Shown in pieces: positions 31,444-39,645 of a stretch of DNA of 39,765 nucleotides. The DNA lies in assembly GCA_036504895.1 (NCBI GenBank), contig DASXUJ010000029.1:1-39765 (forward strand), given 5' to 3'. How positions within the stretch are numbered: the stretch's first letter is position 1; each line of letters begins with the position of its first letter. The translations under genes were made by a program, and so were the position numbers. The notes under the pieces are model-generated. The model did no database searches, was not told the DNA's origin, and saw nothing but the letters and a program-made list of their open reading frames with translations. The DNA comes from Syntrophorhabdaceae bacterium (lineage in GTDB: Bacteria; Desulfobacterota; Syntrophorhabdia; Syntrophorhabdales; Syntrophorhabdaceae).

Positions 31444-31495
31444 AAGGACGATTGGGACAAGGAGACTATCCCTCGTATGGGTGGGAAAGGGATCA

Positions 31496-31705
31496 TTACC
31501 TCATGACCGAAGAAACAACGAGAGCGAGACCGATGAACAGGCAGCCGCAGACAATGGCAAGACCTATATTACCTTCTTCCACGATCTTCTTTTCAAAATC
31601 GGGAGTGAATATGGAGCCGGTGACCTTGAGGCACACAAGGGCCACTACCATAAATACGGCGGAATATACAAAAATCTCTATTACGTTGCCCAGAATTTTC
31701 CACAT
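31496..31705 (-). CDS. DUF350 small membrane protein
   Basis: Protein of 69 aa with two hydrophobic segments (about 8-30 and 47-68) joined by a loop with EEGNIGLAI, the conserved GNxxxAI region of DUF350/YjfL-type proteins. Function of the family is unknown. It starts 9 bases after the rex stop, so it is co-transcribed with rex. Only a weak GAGG ribosome site, which suggests translational coupling. Confidence 0.8.
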   Translation of the reverse strand: MWKILGNVIEIFVYSAVFMVVALVCLKVTGSIFTPDFEKKIVEEGNIGLAIVCGCLFIGLALVVSSVMR

Positions 31706-31714
31706 TGAGAGGCC

Positions 31715-32356
31715 TCAGTTTGACAGGTAATAGACGAGATTGTCGAGTGCCGATGTAAAAAAGAGATTCCGGAGTTTCACGTTTTTGGGTACCGTCACAG
31801 GGGAAGGCGAGAAATTGAGAATACCTTTCACATTGGCATCCACAAGGAGGTTGGCCACTTTTTGCGCCTCACTGGGAGGGGTCGTAATAATCCCTATTTC
31901 CACGCCCCGCGTCTTGACTACCTCCTTGAGGGCGTCTATATGGAGAATCTCCACAGGCCTCCCCATCCGCTCCGAGATATGGCCGATTACTTTCGCCGGA
32001 TCGATATCGAAGGCGGCTACGATCTTATAGTTCTGTTTCAGAAAATCCTTGTATACCAGGAGCGCGCTGCCCATGTTGCCCACGCCCACCACCGCAATCT
32101 TCCATTCCCGGTTAATGCCCAGTATTTCTTTTATATTGAACTTCAGCTCCTTGACATTATACCCCATGCCCCGGACGCCGAACTCGCCGAAATAGGCGAA
32201 GTCCTTCCTCACCTGAGCGGCATTTACATTGCACATGTTCGCAAGCAGGGCGCTCGATGCCACCTTTTCATTCTTGGTCTCAAGGTCTTCCAGGCATTTC
32301 AGATAACTGGAAAGTCTGCGTATCGTCGCTTCAGGAATTTTTGCGTATTTAGCCAT
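31715..32356 (-). CDS. rex: Redox-sensing transcriptional repressor Rex
   Basis: Rex (213 aa from ATG 32356) is a dimeric repressor that leaves DNA when NADH rises. The N-terminal winged helix (about 1-75: IPEATIRRLSSYLKCLEDL, then CNVNAAQVRKDFAYFGEFGVRGMGYNV) is followed by the NADH Rossmann domain with VVGVGNMGSAL (about 87-97), FDIDPAKVI and the C-terminal domain-swapped helix SALDNLVYYLSN. Length and motifs are normal. A GTG 9 bases upstream is an alternative start. A weak TTGAAT-N17-TACATA promoter can be drawn upstream near 32395-32425; I see no clear Rex operator. Confidence 0.95.
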   Translation of the reverse strand: MAKYAKIPEATIRRLSSYLKCLEDLETKNEKVASSALLANMCNVNAAQVRKDFAYFGEFGVRGMGYNVKELKFNIKEILGINREWKIAVVGVGNMGSALLVYKDFLKQNYKIVAAFDIDPAKVIGHISERMGRPVEILHIDALKEVVKTRGVEIGIITTPPSEAQKVANLLVDANVKGILNFSPSPVTVPKNVKLRNLFFTSALDNLVYYLSN

Positions 32357-32530
32357 TATCAGCACCCGCGCGTGAAATCACTTAAGTTTCCTTTACTTCT
32401 ATGTAACAGTTCTCAACGGCAAATTCAAGAGAAAAATTTAACAAGCTCCGGCATGTGATGGCCGGCAGCCCGTTGCTTTACGGTTAAACTTGATACATTA
32501 TTCACTATTACAGAAGTTTTAAGGAGGTTT

Positions 32531-33034
32531 TCAGTCTCTTCTATTATCTGAAACATAGTCCCGGATAAAAGAAAGAAGGCGCTCCCGTTCCGGGGAAAAG
32601 CGTGGTTCTATGGCTCTTTCCTTCAATAGTGCGCTCACCTTGAGGATGACGGACTTCAGCTCTTCGATTCTATCGACCACGAAAATGCCTTCCCTGCCTT
32701 TGAGCTGCAGGGCCAGCTCCATCTGGTGGTCGTCGTGATGCTCGCCCGCCTCGCTCGAACGCGGGACGAGGATGAGAGGTTTTTTGTACGCAATCGCGTT
32801 AAGGACTGTGCCGACCCCGCCGTGGCCCACGATCATCGATGCATCTTTGAAAAAGGAGAGGATCTCCATGAAATTGAGGTATTGGAACCACTTCATATGC
32901 TTCGGCTCTTCATCGATATAGCCGATCTGGGCGACCACTTCCTCCTCGAGCTCGCCGGCGATCTCGTCGATCTTCCGGATAAGGCGATGAAACTCCACGC
33001 CCTTTATGGAATTGCCCACGGTTACGAAGATCAT
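32531..33034 (-). CDS. Alg13-like glycosyltransferase catalytic subunit (GT28 C-terminal type)
   Basis: Protein of 167 aa matching the UDP-sugar-binding half of GT28 glycosyltransferases (Alg13, PssE, EpsF type). MIFVTVGNS begins the fold; IVGHGGVGTVLNAIAYKKPLILVPR (about 68-92) is the donor-binding core; EHHDDHQMELA fits the family His/Asp/Gln patch. Alg13 proteins work with a membrane-anchored Alg14 partner, encoded here just upstream with a 4-base overlap. The pair likely adds one sugar to a lipid-linked precursor at the inner face of the membrane. Confidence 0.88.
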   Translation of the reverse strand: MIFVTVGNSIKGVEFHRLIRKIDEIAGELEEEVVAQIGYIDEEPKHMKWFQYLNFMEILSFFKDASMIVGHGGVGTVLNAIAYKKPLILVPRSSEAGEHHDDHQMELALQLKGREGIFVVDRIEELKSVILKVSALLKERAIEPRFSPERERLLSFIRDYVSDNRRD

Positions 33035-33504
33035 AAGAGCCTGCCCCTGTACTGCGCCTTCTCATGCATCCCTGCCAGCTCCTCCCATTGCACGAGGAAG
33101 AGATCCGCAAACTTATATACGAGCTTTGCGGTAAGGGAGAGGGTCCTGATCCTCGTGAAGCACTCCACATATGCCACCTTCGCCCCGAAGAGGAACTTGC
33201 CCATCACGAACGCCGGCAATGCAACCTCGGAGCCCGTGGAAAAGATCATGTGGGGCCTGTGAGCGATGAACATCCTGAGCATGGAGAAAGTTCCGACGAG
33301 AAGAGTGATGGGAAGGCCGAATTTTACGGAATAATTAAAAAAGAGCTTCAGCTTGCAGATCTTCTTCACGCTCTCTAATGAGAGGCCTTTCATATTGGGA
33401 AAATCGAGGGTGATGAGGTAGACGTCGCAACCCTCGAAGGCCTCCACCATGCTCAGGGTCTCATTCAGATGTCCGCCGGGGGACGAGACGATATAGATAT
33501 TCAT
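33031..33504 (-). CDS. Alg14-like glycosyltransferase membrane subunit
   Basis: Protein of 157 aa resembling Alg14/PssD, the acceptor-binding and membrane-recruiting half of split GT28 enzymes. The N-terminus IYIVSSPGGHLNETLSMVEA is the nucleotide-sugar-enzyme signature SxGGH. A hydrophobic stretch about 58-82 (LPITLLVGTFSMLRMFI) and MIFSTGSEVALPAFVMGKFL follow, with CFTRIRTLSLTAKLVYKFADLFLVQW near the end. It overlaps its partner by 4 bases (ATGA-type coupling) and follows the methyltransferase by 24 bases. Confidence 0.88.
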   Translation of the reverse strand: MNIYIVSSPGGHLNETLSMVEAFEGCDVYLITLDFPNMKGLSLESVKKICKLKLFFNYSVKFGLPITLLVGTFSMLRMFIAHRPHMIFSTGSEVALPAFVMGKFLFGAKVAYVECFTRIRTLSLTAKLVYKFADLFLVQWEELAGMHEKAQYRGRLL

Positions 33505-33528
33505 ATTAATAATCCCGCGCCGCGGACC

Positions 33529-34185
33529 CTAAATTTCCGCTTTGACAATGTAACCCGCCTTAATGGGGATAATCTCGTACTTATTCAACCCCGCTGCCGT
33601 GCAAAGCTTTTGTATGTCCGATTTGGTGTAAAAATATACGGGACAATCCTTTGTCGCAAGCCATATCTTCCGGATGGGCATCTGGGGCGTGAATTTGGAA
33701 GGAAAGGAGATGATCATCCTCCCCTTCGTCACATCCTTCATCTTCCTTAAGAACGGGAGCGGCTCCTTCAGGTAGTCGAAGACGCCCATGGCGAGGGTGA
33801 CGTCGAATTTATCATCTGTCGGAAAAGTAGTGAGGAAATCACCGCATATATGGTTGATCGAGAGGCTGCTTTTACCATGAATCTCCCGCACTTTCACATA
33901 ATGCTCCGCCATGCGGATCATCTCAGGGGAGTAATCGATGCCCAGCACTTTCATGCCCCGCTCGGCCAGGGGGATAGTGAACCTTCCGGCGCCGCACCCG
34001 ATGTCGAGGACGGTAAGATCGCCGGATCCACAAAGGCCGATGGCCAGCTCGAAACGCTCGGCCATGCCCCTCCTGAATACCAGATTCGCGATCCGGGTGA
34101 GAAGCCCTCCCCGATTGTCGTATATATCGTCAAATTCCTTTGCAGCCCTGGTAAAGTAGTCCCTTACCTTAACTTCTTCGTTCAT
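33529..34185 (-). CDS. Class I SAM-dependent methyltransferase
   Basis: Protein of 218 aa with Rossmann-type SAM motifs: VLDIGCGAGRFTIPLAERG (about 59-77, motif I), VLGIDYSPEMIRMA (about 80-93) and ICGDFLTTFPTDDKFDVTLAMGVFDYL (motifs II-III). The N-terminus RDYFTRAAKEFDDIYDNR is typical of Ubie/UbiG-like and polysaccharide-cluster enzymes. The substrate is unknown; its place between the deacetylase (17-base overlap) and the Alg14-like gene suggests methylation of a glycan or lipid carrier intermediate. Confidence 0.85.
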   Translation of the reverse strand: MNEEVKVRDYFTRAAKEFDDIYDNRGGLLTRIANLVFRRGMAERFELAIGLCGSGDLTVLDIGCGAGRFTIPLAERGMKVLGIDYSPEMIRMAEHYVKVREIHGKSSLSINHICGDFLTTFPTDDKFDVTLAMGVFDYLKEPLPFLRKMKDVTKGRMIISFPSKFTPQMPIRKIWLATKDCPVYFYTKSDIQKLCTAAGLNKYEIIPIKAGYIVKAEI

Positions 34186-34996
34186 TTTCGATCCATTCCA
34201 TGGTTGATATAAATTTAAAATCCTGGGCGAGCCTGCGAAATTTGCCTTCCGTCGACGCGAGCCGGTAATAATGGTACCACTTTAAGCCCTCCACGCGGGG
34301 TTTCCCCGGGTCAAGCTCCCAGGGGTGGAGGTAGCAGACCGCCACATGCCCTTCCTTATTAAGCTTCCGTAAGGCATGGGCAACGAAGAAATAGGGGAAA
34401 AACCTGAAGTAAAAGCCCCCCGCCACCGGGACTTTTTTCCCCACAAGGGGTGTCCTGTAGATGGAAAGGGGAATCTCCATGAGCCCCTTGCCGTCCCCCC
34501 CATTCGCGAAATCCACTTTATAAGGATATAGAGGGGCATCGGCCAACCCATAAAGGGGCGTTGCCACGGGGAACACGCTGGAGTCATATTCAAGCCCCTG
34601 CTTTTTCAGTATATCGAGGGCCCAGAGGGTTTCCTTCATTACCGTAAACTGGGGGGCCCTGTAGCCCTTCACCTTCTGTCCCGTGATCCCCTCCAGGAGA
34701 TCGACCGACCGCGCTACATCCTCCGCGAACTCCTCGGGCGTCTGATCCGGGATCCTCCTGTGGTTATATCCATGGGAGCCGATCTCGTGGCCCTGGTCCG
34801 CAATCCTTTTCACCATCCCGGGGAACCGCTCCGCCACATGGCCGAGGATAAAAAAAGTCGCCCTGTTCGCCGTCTTCTCAAGGATAGAGAGGATCTTATC
34901 GGTAGAAGCCTCAACCCGCGGCTCATAGCTTCCCCACCGGCTCACCTCAAGATCGCAGTACCAGTCCTCCACATCTATCTGAAGAATATTCACCAC
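34169..34996 (-). CDS. Polysaccharide deacetylase, XrtA/PEP-CTERM-type
   Basis: NodB-fold deacetylase of 275 aa with the DUF3473 C-terminal extension found in exosortase-A-linked polysaccharide clusters. It begins at a GTG (34996): NILQIDVEDWYC places the first catalytic Asp pair (D8, D11). The metal motif is SHGYNHR (H75, H79), the third motif is GYRAPQFTV, and HPWELDPG near residue 225 supplies the last catalytic His. It removes acetyl groups from an exopolysaccharide. No signal peptide. It leads a four-gene transcript with methyltransferase, Alg14-like and Alg13-like genes, joined by overlaps. Confidence 0.88.
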   Translation of the reverse strand: MVNILQIDVEDWYCDLEVSRWGSYEPRVEASTDKILSILEKTANRATFFILGHVAERFPGMVKRIADQGHEIGSHGYNHRRIPDQTPEEFAEDVARSVDLLEGITGQKVKGYRAPQFTVMKETLWALDILKKQGLEYDSSVFPVATPLYGLADAPLYPYKVDFANGGDGKGLMEIPLSIYRTPLVGKKVPVAGGFYFRFFPYFFVAHALRKLNKEGHVAVCYLHPWELDPGKPRVEGLKWYHYYRLASTEGKFRRLAQDFKFISTMEWIENERRS

Positions 34997-35098
34997 GCAG
35001 CCACCATAAAATCACGAATAGCAAGCCCATGTCAAGCCCCGAGGTCAGGAACCGCCGCCAATCTCACCCGGTAACAGGCCTCGCCAACCATATACTAC

Positions 35099-35127
35099 TT
35101 GATTTGCTCCCCAAGGTGATGAATAAT
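35099..35127 (+). promoter_or_regulatory. Promoter candidate for the DUF4160/DUF2442 pair
   Basis: TTGATT (35099-35104), a 17-base spacer and AATAAT (35122-35127). The start would fall at about 35134, directly on the ATG at 35135, again suggesting a leaderless mRNA. Confidence 0.4.
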
Positions 35128-35134
35128 TACACAT

Positions 35135-35392
35135 ATGCCGGAATTATCAAGATTTTTGGGAATTATAATCGCCATGTTCTATAAAGATCACGCTCCTCCT
35201 CATTTTCATGCGAAATACGGAGAATATGAAATAACCGTTGATATAGTCGAGGGAGTGATTCATGGTGAGTTCCCACGAAGAGCGCTGAGTCACGTGTTGG
35301 AGTGGTATGAGCTGCACAAGAATGAATTGCTCAACGACTGGGAATTGGCGGGTCAGGGAAAGCCGCTCGATCCTATCAAACCATTGGAGTAA
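35135..35392 (+). CDS. DUF4160 protein
   Basis: Protein of 85 aa with the DUF4160 signature: an N-terminal beta segment, then IAMFYKDHAPPHFHAKYGEYEITVDI (about 12-37), with the conserved HxPPHFHA. The C-terminal half ALSHVLEWYELHKNELLNDWELAGQG is helical. DUF4160 genes often sit beside DUF2442, as here (next ATG 5 bases after the stop), in pairs that resemble toxin-antitoxin modules; activity is not proven. No Shine-Dalgarno; an alternative start at residue 14 also lacks one. Its AT-rich sequence differs from the GC-rich neighbours, a hint of horizontal acquisition. Confidence 0.85.
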   Translation: MPELSRFLGIIIAMFYKDHAPPHFHAKYGEYEITVDIVEGVIHGEFPRRALSHVLEWYELHKNELLNDWELAGQGKPLDPIKPLE

Positions 35393-35396
35393 AGCC

Positions 35397-35642
35397 ATGA
35401 TACCAAGAGTGAAAGAAGCCCGGTACATAAAAGATTTCATAATCGAAATCATTTTTGCGGATGGGGTGGAAGGAAAAATCGATTTAAGAGCCGATCTGGA
35501 GGGAGAAATCTTCGAGCCCCTCAAGGATACAAGCTATTTTAGACTATTCATCGTCCATCCCGACCTTCACACCCTCACCTGGCCCAACGGAGCCGACCTC
35601 GCCCCCGAATTTCTTTATCAAAGAATAAAAGAAGCTGCATGA
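35397..35642 (+). CDS. DUF2442 protein
   Basis: Protein of 81 aa from ATG 35397. It matches DUF2442: PRVKEARYIKDFIIEIIFADGVEGKIDL, then EIFEPLKDTSYFRLFIVHPDLHTLTWPNGADLAPEFLY, a small beta-rich fold resembling a NADH-dehydrogenase-like helix-turn-helix antitoxin partner. It is paired with DUF4160 upstream. A GGAGTAAAG segment that overlaps the previous stop serves as ribosome site. The longer frame from 35307 lies within DUF4160 and is rejected. Confidence 0.85.
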   Translation: MIPRVKEARYIKDFIIEIIFADGVEGKIDLRADLEGEIFEPLKDTSYFRLFIVHPDLHTLTWPNGADLAPEFLYQRIKEAA

Positions 35643-35758
35643 GCCGTTGAAAAGGCAACTTAGATTCTTCATTTTATTTCTGGCTTAATTATTTTCAAAC
35701 GAAGCGGCCCGTATTTTTTCGTTGATCTATTTTGGCGTTCTTTTAACGAAAAGCGCAA

Positions 35759-35882
35759 GATCGGGTCGTATTTTTTCTCAGATCGAGGCGGCAAGGAGGA
35801 GCCGACGCCGGCGTACTGTTGAGTACGTCAAGGAGAGTGACGACGCGGCCAACGAAGGGCTGGGGAAAAAGACGGCCCGATC
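35759..35882. repeat. GTAC-hairpin repeat module with terminal inverted repeats
   Basis: About 124 bases with imperfect terminal inverted repeats GATCGGGTCGTATTTTTT and AAAAAGACGGCCCGATC. The interior has CAGATCGAGGCGGCAAGGAG, then GGCGTACT-GTTG-AGTACGTC and GACGACGCGGCCAACG. The right end covers the dapB stop codon. T-tracts at both ends could make it a two-way terminator between DUF2442 (+) and dapB (-). A partial copy of the left end (GCGGCCCGTATTTTTTCGTTGATC) lies at 35704-35727. Confidence 0.75.
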
Positions 35883-36666
35883 ACAGACCCAGGACGTTTT
35901 TCATGGTATAGATGCCCGGCCCCTTATCCGCGATCCACTTGGCCGCAAGAATAGCCCCCCTGGCAAAATTATCCCGCGAATACGCCCTGTGGGTGATCTC
36001 GAGCCTTTCACCTGTGCCCGCGAACATGACCGTGTGCTCCCCCACCACGTCCCCGCCCCTTAGGGCAAGGACGCCTATCTCATTATGCTTTCTCTCCCCT
36101 ATGAGACCTTTTCTGCCGAAGACCTCCTGCCAGTCTTTATCGGGCCTGGCGGATTCGGCGATCTCCATCAGCTTTACTGCGGTCCCGCTGGGGGAGTCCT
36201 TCTTCAGCCTGTGGTGCATCTCCACGATCTCGATATCGTAATCGTCCTGCAGGGTCTTCGAGACCTTTTCCACTATATCGAACATGAGGTTCATGCCGAC
36301 GCTCATGTTGGGCGATATGACGGCCCGTGCGCCGGGGGTGTTTTCCATCTCCCGGAGGGCCTCGTCGGAAAAGCCCGTGGTGCCTATCACGATCGCCTTT
36401 CCCTTCGCCGCGGCAAGCCTGAAATGGGCAAGGGAGGCCTCCGGTCCGGTAAAGTCTATGATTACATCGCACCACGGTGTCATGGCGGCGAGATCATCGG
36501 CAACAGGGGGCGAGCTCTTTACCGCCCCTTCCACGGGCTTGCCGACAAGAGGATGTCCCTTGGTCTCCAGGACGCCCGTTACCTCCACGTCCTTGTCGGC
36601 CAGGGCGAGCCTCAATATGGCGGATCCTACTTTTCCGGCCGCGCCGGTGACGATGACCTTTACCAT
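35881..36666 (-). CDS. dapB: 4-hydroxy-tetrahydrodipicolinate reductase
   Basis: DapB (261 aa) reduces hydroxy-tetrahydrodipicolinate with NAD(P)H in the lysine/diaminopimelate pathway. The N-terminal VTGAAGKVGSAIL (about 6-18) binds the cofactor; VIGTTGFSDE (about 92-101), the NMSVGMN motif and the active-site block EMHHRLKKDSPSGTA (about 150-164, with the catalytic His pair and Lys) follow. The ATG shares one base with the dapA stop (TGATG), so translation is coupled. The stop lies in a repeat element. Last gene of the visible operon. Confidence 0.95.
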   Translation of the reverse strand: MVKVIVTGAAGKVGSAILRLALADKDVEVTGVLETKGHPLVGKPVEGAVKSSPPVADDLAAMTPWCDVIIDFTGPEASLAHFRLAAAKGKAIVIGTTGFSDEALREMENTPGARAVISPNMSVGMNLMFDIVEKVSKTLQDDYDIEIVEMHHRLKKDSPSGTAVKLMEIAESARPDKDWQEVFGRKGLIGERKHNEIGVLALRGGDVVGEHTVMFAGTGERLEITHRAYSRDNFARGAILAAKWIADKGPGIYTMKNVLGL

Positions 36667-37553
36667 CAGTCTCTCCTGAGGAGATTATAGTCCCTGAGCA
36701 CCTCTTTCAAAAAGGCGCTGTTTTTATCCGCGAGGGGGCATAAGGGGAGTCTCAGCTCTTTTTCCATAAGCCCCATATGATACATGGTCTCTTTGATGGG
36801 AATCGGGTTCGTCTCCACAAACATGGCCTGCATGATGGGCAGGAGACGGATGTTGATGTCCCGTGCCTTTTCGATATCCTTCTCTTCCATAAACGCCCGG
36901 TAAAGCTCCTTGAGCTCTTTGGGCAAAGCGTTCGAGATGACCGATATGACCCCGACCGCGCCCACAGCCATCATGGGGAGGAAGAGGTTGTCGTCCCCCG
37001 AGACTATGGTGAACCGGCCGCCAGTGAGCCGGAATATCTCGGCCACCTGCAGGACGGAGCCTGACGCCTCTTTAATACCGATAATGTTGGGGATCTGCGC
37101 GACCCGGGCCACGGTCTCCGGCATCATGTTGATCCCCGTCCTTCCCGGTATGTTATAGAGCACGAGCGGTATGTCCACCTCTTCGGCCACTTTTTTGAAG
37201 TGGCGGTAAAGGCCCTCGGCAGTCGGTTTGTTGTAATAAGGGGTGGTGAGAAGACAGCCGTCGGCGCCCATCTTCCTGGCGCTTTCGGTCAGCTCTATGG
37301 TCTCCGTGGTGCTGTTCGATCCCGTGCCGGCGATTACGGGCACCTTCCCTTTCACGTGTGTGATGGTGAGCTCTATCACCCTGGCATGCTCTTCATAGGA
37401 GAGGGTCGCCGCCTCACCCGTGGAGCCGCAGGATACGATCCCGTCTACACCACCCTCGAGCTGGAAGTCGACCAATCTCTTCAGGGCCTCTTCGTCTACC
37501 TCATATCCGGCAAAAGGGGTCACCAAAGCCGTGTATATCCCTTTCAAGTTCAT
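36666..37553 (-). CDS. dapA: 4-hydroxy-tetrahydrodipicolinate synthase
   Basis: DapA (295 aa) condenses pyruvate with aspartate semialdehyde. Motifs are GIYTALVTPF, CGSTGEAATLSYEEH (about 42-56) with the proton-relay Thr, LYNIPGRTG with Tyr133 and IIGIKEASGS with the Schiff-base Lys161. Length is normal for the tetrameric enzyme. It starts 12 bases after dapF ends; GAAAGGAGAATCC precedes the ATG. Confidence 0.96.
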   Translation of the reverse strand: MNLKGIYTALVTPFAGYEVDEEALKRLVDFQLEGGVDGIVSCGSTGEAATLSYEEHARVIELTITHVKGKVPVIAGTGSNSTTETIELTESARKMGADGCLLTTPYYNKPTAEGLYRHFKKVAEEVDIPLVLYNIPGRTGINMMPETVARVAQIPNIIGIKEASGSVLQVAEIFRLTGGRFTIVSGDDNLFLPMMAVGAVGVISVISNALPKELKELYRAFMEEKDIEKARDINIRLLPIMQAMFVETNPIPIKETMYHMGLMEKELRLPLCPLADKNSAFLKEVLRDYNLLRRD

Positions 37554-37565
37554 GGATTCTCCTTT

Positions 37566-38378
37566 CTATAACAATGCTTCTTTGTTAAGTTTACCCACAT
37601 AGATGAGTCTCGATTCCCCTTCGAGGTAGACGTCGCCGTCGAGGTAGACCTTGAGCATCTCTCCTCCCCGTGTCTTTATATGCACCGGGCTCTCCACCAG
37701 CTCCTTGTTTTTCAGTATCACGCCGACCGCCACCGCCCCGGTGCCGCAGGCAAATGTCTCTCCCTCGACTCCCCGCTCGTAGGTGCGCAGCTTGAGGTTC
37801 TTCTTATCCACGACCTCCACGAAATCCACATTGGTGCCTTTCTCTCCGAAGGATTTGTGGTGACGTATCTGCCGCCCGAGGTCCTCCACGGGCATATGGT
37901 CCACATCGTCTACTATGAGCACCGCGTGGGGCACCCCCGTATTGACGCTGCTCAGGAATATCTCCTTGTCCTCCAGGCGCACCGGGTAATCGAGCTTCAG
38001 GTCGATGGGTGAAGTGAGCTGGAGCTTTACCCGCGTGCCGCTCACCTCCGCCTTGATGACCCCTGCGATCGTCTCGAATTCCATTTTTTCACTCGTAATG
38101 CCGTTAAGAAAGGCAAACCGGGCCGCGCACCGGCCGCCGTTTCCGCACATCTCGGCTTCAGACCCGTCGGCGTTGTAGAACCTCCAGCGAAAATCATGAT
38201 TTTTCGATTTTTCGATCAGTATTACCCCGTCCGCGCCCACCGAATGATGTACCCTGCACACCTTCTTGACGAATCCCTTCACATCGGGAAAATCGCGGTC
38301 AACCGTGCCTTCCCTGTTGTCGACGACAATAAAATCATTTCCACTCGCGCTCATCTTGCAAAATTCCAATTCCGACAC
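37566..38378 (-). CDS. dapF: Diaminopimelate epimerase
   Basis: DapF (270 aa) interconverts LL- and meso-diaminopimelate with two Cys bases: C78 in MCGNGGRCAARF and about C211 in FACGTGAVAVGV. The N-terminus FCKMSASGNDFIVVDNR and VDFVEVVDKKNLKLRTYERGVEGET are typical. Together with dapA and dapB and the absence of dapD/dapE here, it fits either the DapL aminotransferase or the succinylase branch elsewhere in the genome. Four bases after lysA. Confidence 0.96.
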   Translation of the reverse strand: MSELEFCKMSASGNDFIVVDNREGTVDRDFPDVKGFVKKVCRVHHSVGADGVILIEKSKNHDFRWRFYNADGSEAEMCGNGGRCAARFAFLNGITSEKMEFETIAGVIKAEVSGTRVKLQLTSPIDLKLDYPVRLEDKEIFLSSVNTGVPHAVLIVDDVDHMPVEDLGRQIRHHKSFGEKGTNVDFVEVVDKKNLKLRTYERGVEGETFACGTGAVAVGVILKNKELVESPVHIKTRGGEMLKVYLDGDVYLEGESRLIYVGKLNKEALL

Positions 38379-38382
38379 TCCT

Positions 38383-39642
38383 TTATACCTCCAAAAATGA
38401 TGGGATCGATTCTCCCCTGATCAGGTCTCTGAAGGTCTCTTTTTTTCGTATTACTGCAAATTCGCCTTCTTTGACCAATACTTCCGCGGCCCTCCGTCTG
38501 GAGTTATAATTCGAGGACATGGAAAAGCCATAGGCGCCCGCGCTACGGACCGCCAGAAGCTCGTCCCTCTCGAGTATCGCCATCTCCCTGTCTTTTGCGA
38601 GAAAATCGCCGGACTCGCAGATGGGCCCCACAACATCGACTTTCAGCTCTTTTTTCGATTTCTCGTTTACGGGGATAATCTCATGATAGGCATCGTACAA
38701 AGACGGTCTCACGAGGTCGTTCATGGCCCCGTCTATGATATAGAACGTTTTTCCCGGGACCTTCTTCACATAAAGGAGCCTCGTCACGAAAAGACCGCTG
38801 TTGCCCACCAGTACCCGTCCCGGTTCGAGCACCACCGTGAGCCCCGTATTCCTGAGCTCCTGCTCCACTGCCCGGGCATATGCCGCGGGGTCGGGCGGCA
38901 GCTCATCCTTGTAGGTGATGCCGAGCCCCCCGCCTATATCGATATGGGAGAGCTTTATTCCATCTTCCGCGAGCTGGCGCACCATGCCCCTCAGAGACCT
39001 GACGGCTTCGACAAATGGCGTTATTTCAAGGATCTGAGAGCCTATATGGGAGGAAATACCGAGGGGCTCCAGGTATTTGTCTTCCTTTATCCTTTTATAG
39101 AGGCCCCTGGCATCGGCCCACAGGACGCCGAATTTATTCTTCTTGAGCCCTGTGGTGATATAGGGATGGGTTTTCGGGTCTATCTCGGGGTTGACCCTGA
39201 TCGAGACAGGCACCCTTTTGCCCATGCGGCGCGCAACATCGGCAACCACGCCCAACTCCTCTTCGGACTCGATATTGATCATGAGCACGTCCGCCTTGAC
39301 GGCAGAGCGGATCTCTTCCGCGGTTTTTCCCGCACCGGAAAAGACGATCTTCTTTCCGGGAATTCCCGCCTTGAGGGCCCTGAAAAGCTCGCCCCCGGAT
39401 ACGATGTCCGTGCCTCCGCCGAGATTCCCGATGATCCTGAGGAGGGAAAGGTTGGAGGCCGCTTTGCAGGAATAGCATGTAATGTGCGGTATCCCCTTGA
39501 AGGCATCGTTGAAGACGCGGAAATGACGCTCCAGCGTCTTATAACTGTAAATGTACACCGGTGTTCCCGTGGCCTCCGCAATCTTCTTTACGGGCACGTC
39601 CTCGCAGTATAGTTCTCCTGATTTATACGTGTAATAATCCAT
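38383..39642 (-). CDS. lysA: Diaminopimelate decarboxylase
   Basis: LysA (419 aa), a fold-type III PLP enzyme making L-lysine from meso-diaminopimelate. PLP-lysine Lys60 lies in ITCYSCKAASN; further motifs are GGTDIVSGGELFRAL, FGVLWADARGLY, HIGSQILE (HxGSQ), GGGLGITY (about 234-241), LEPGRVLVGNSG and VGPICESGDFLAKD with the active-site Cys. The ATG has GTGAGGA just upstream, 3 bases after the stop of the fibronectin-type gene. First complete gene of the lysine operon lysA-dapF-dapA-dapB. Confidence 0.96.
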   Translation of the reverse strand: MDYYTYKSGELYCEDVPVKKIAEATGTPVYIYSYKTLERHFRVFNDAFKGIPHITCYSCKAASNLSLLRIIGNLGGGTDIVSGGELFRALKAGIPGKKIVFSGAGKTAEEIRSAVKADVLMINIESEEELGVVADVARRMGKRVPVSIRVNPEIDPKTHPYITTGLKKNKFGVLWADARGLYKRIKEDKYLEPLGISSHIGSQILEITPFVEAVRSLRGMVRQLAEDGIKLSHIDIGGGLGITYKDELPPDPAAYARAVEQELRNTGLTVVLEPGRVLVGNSGLFVTRLLYVKKVPGKTFYIIDGAMNDLVRPSLYDAYHEIIPVNEKSKKELKVDVVGPICESGDFLAKDREMAILERDELLAVRSAGAYGFSMSSNYNSRRRAAEVLVKEGEFAVIRKKETFRDLIRGESIPSFLEV

Positions 39643-39645
39643 TCC

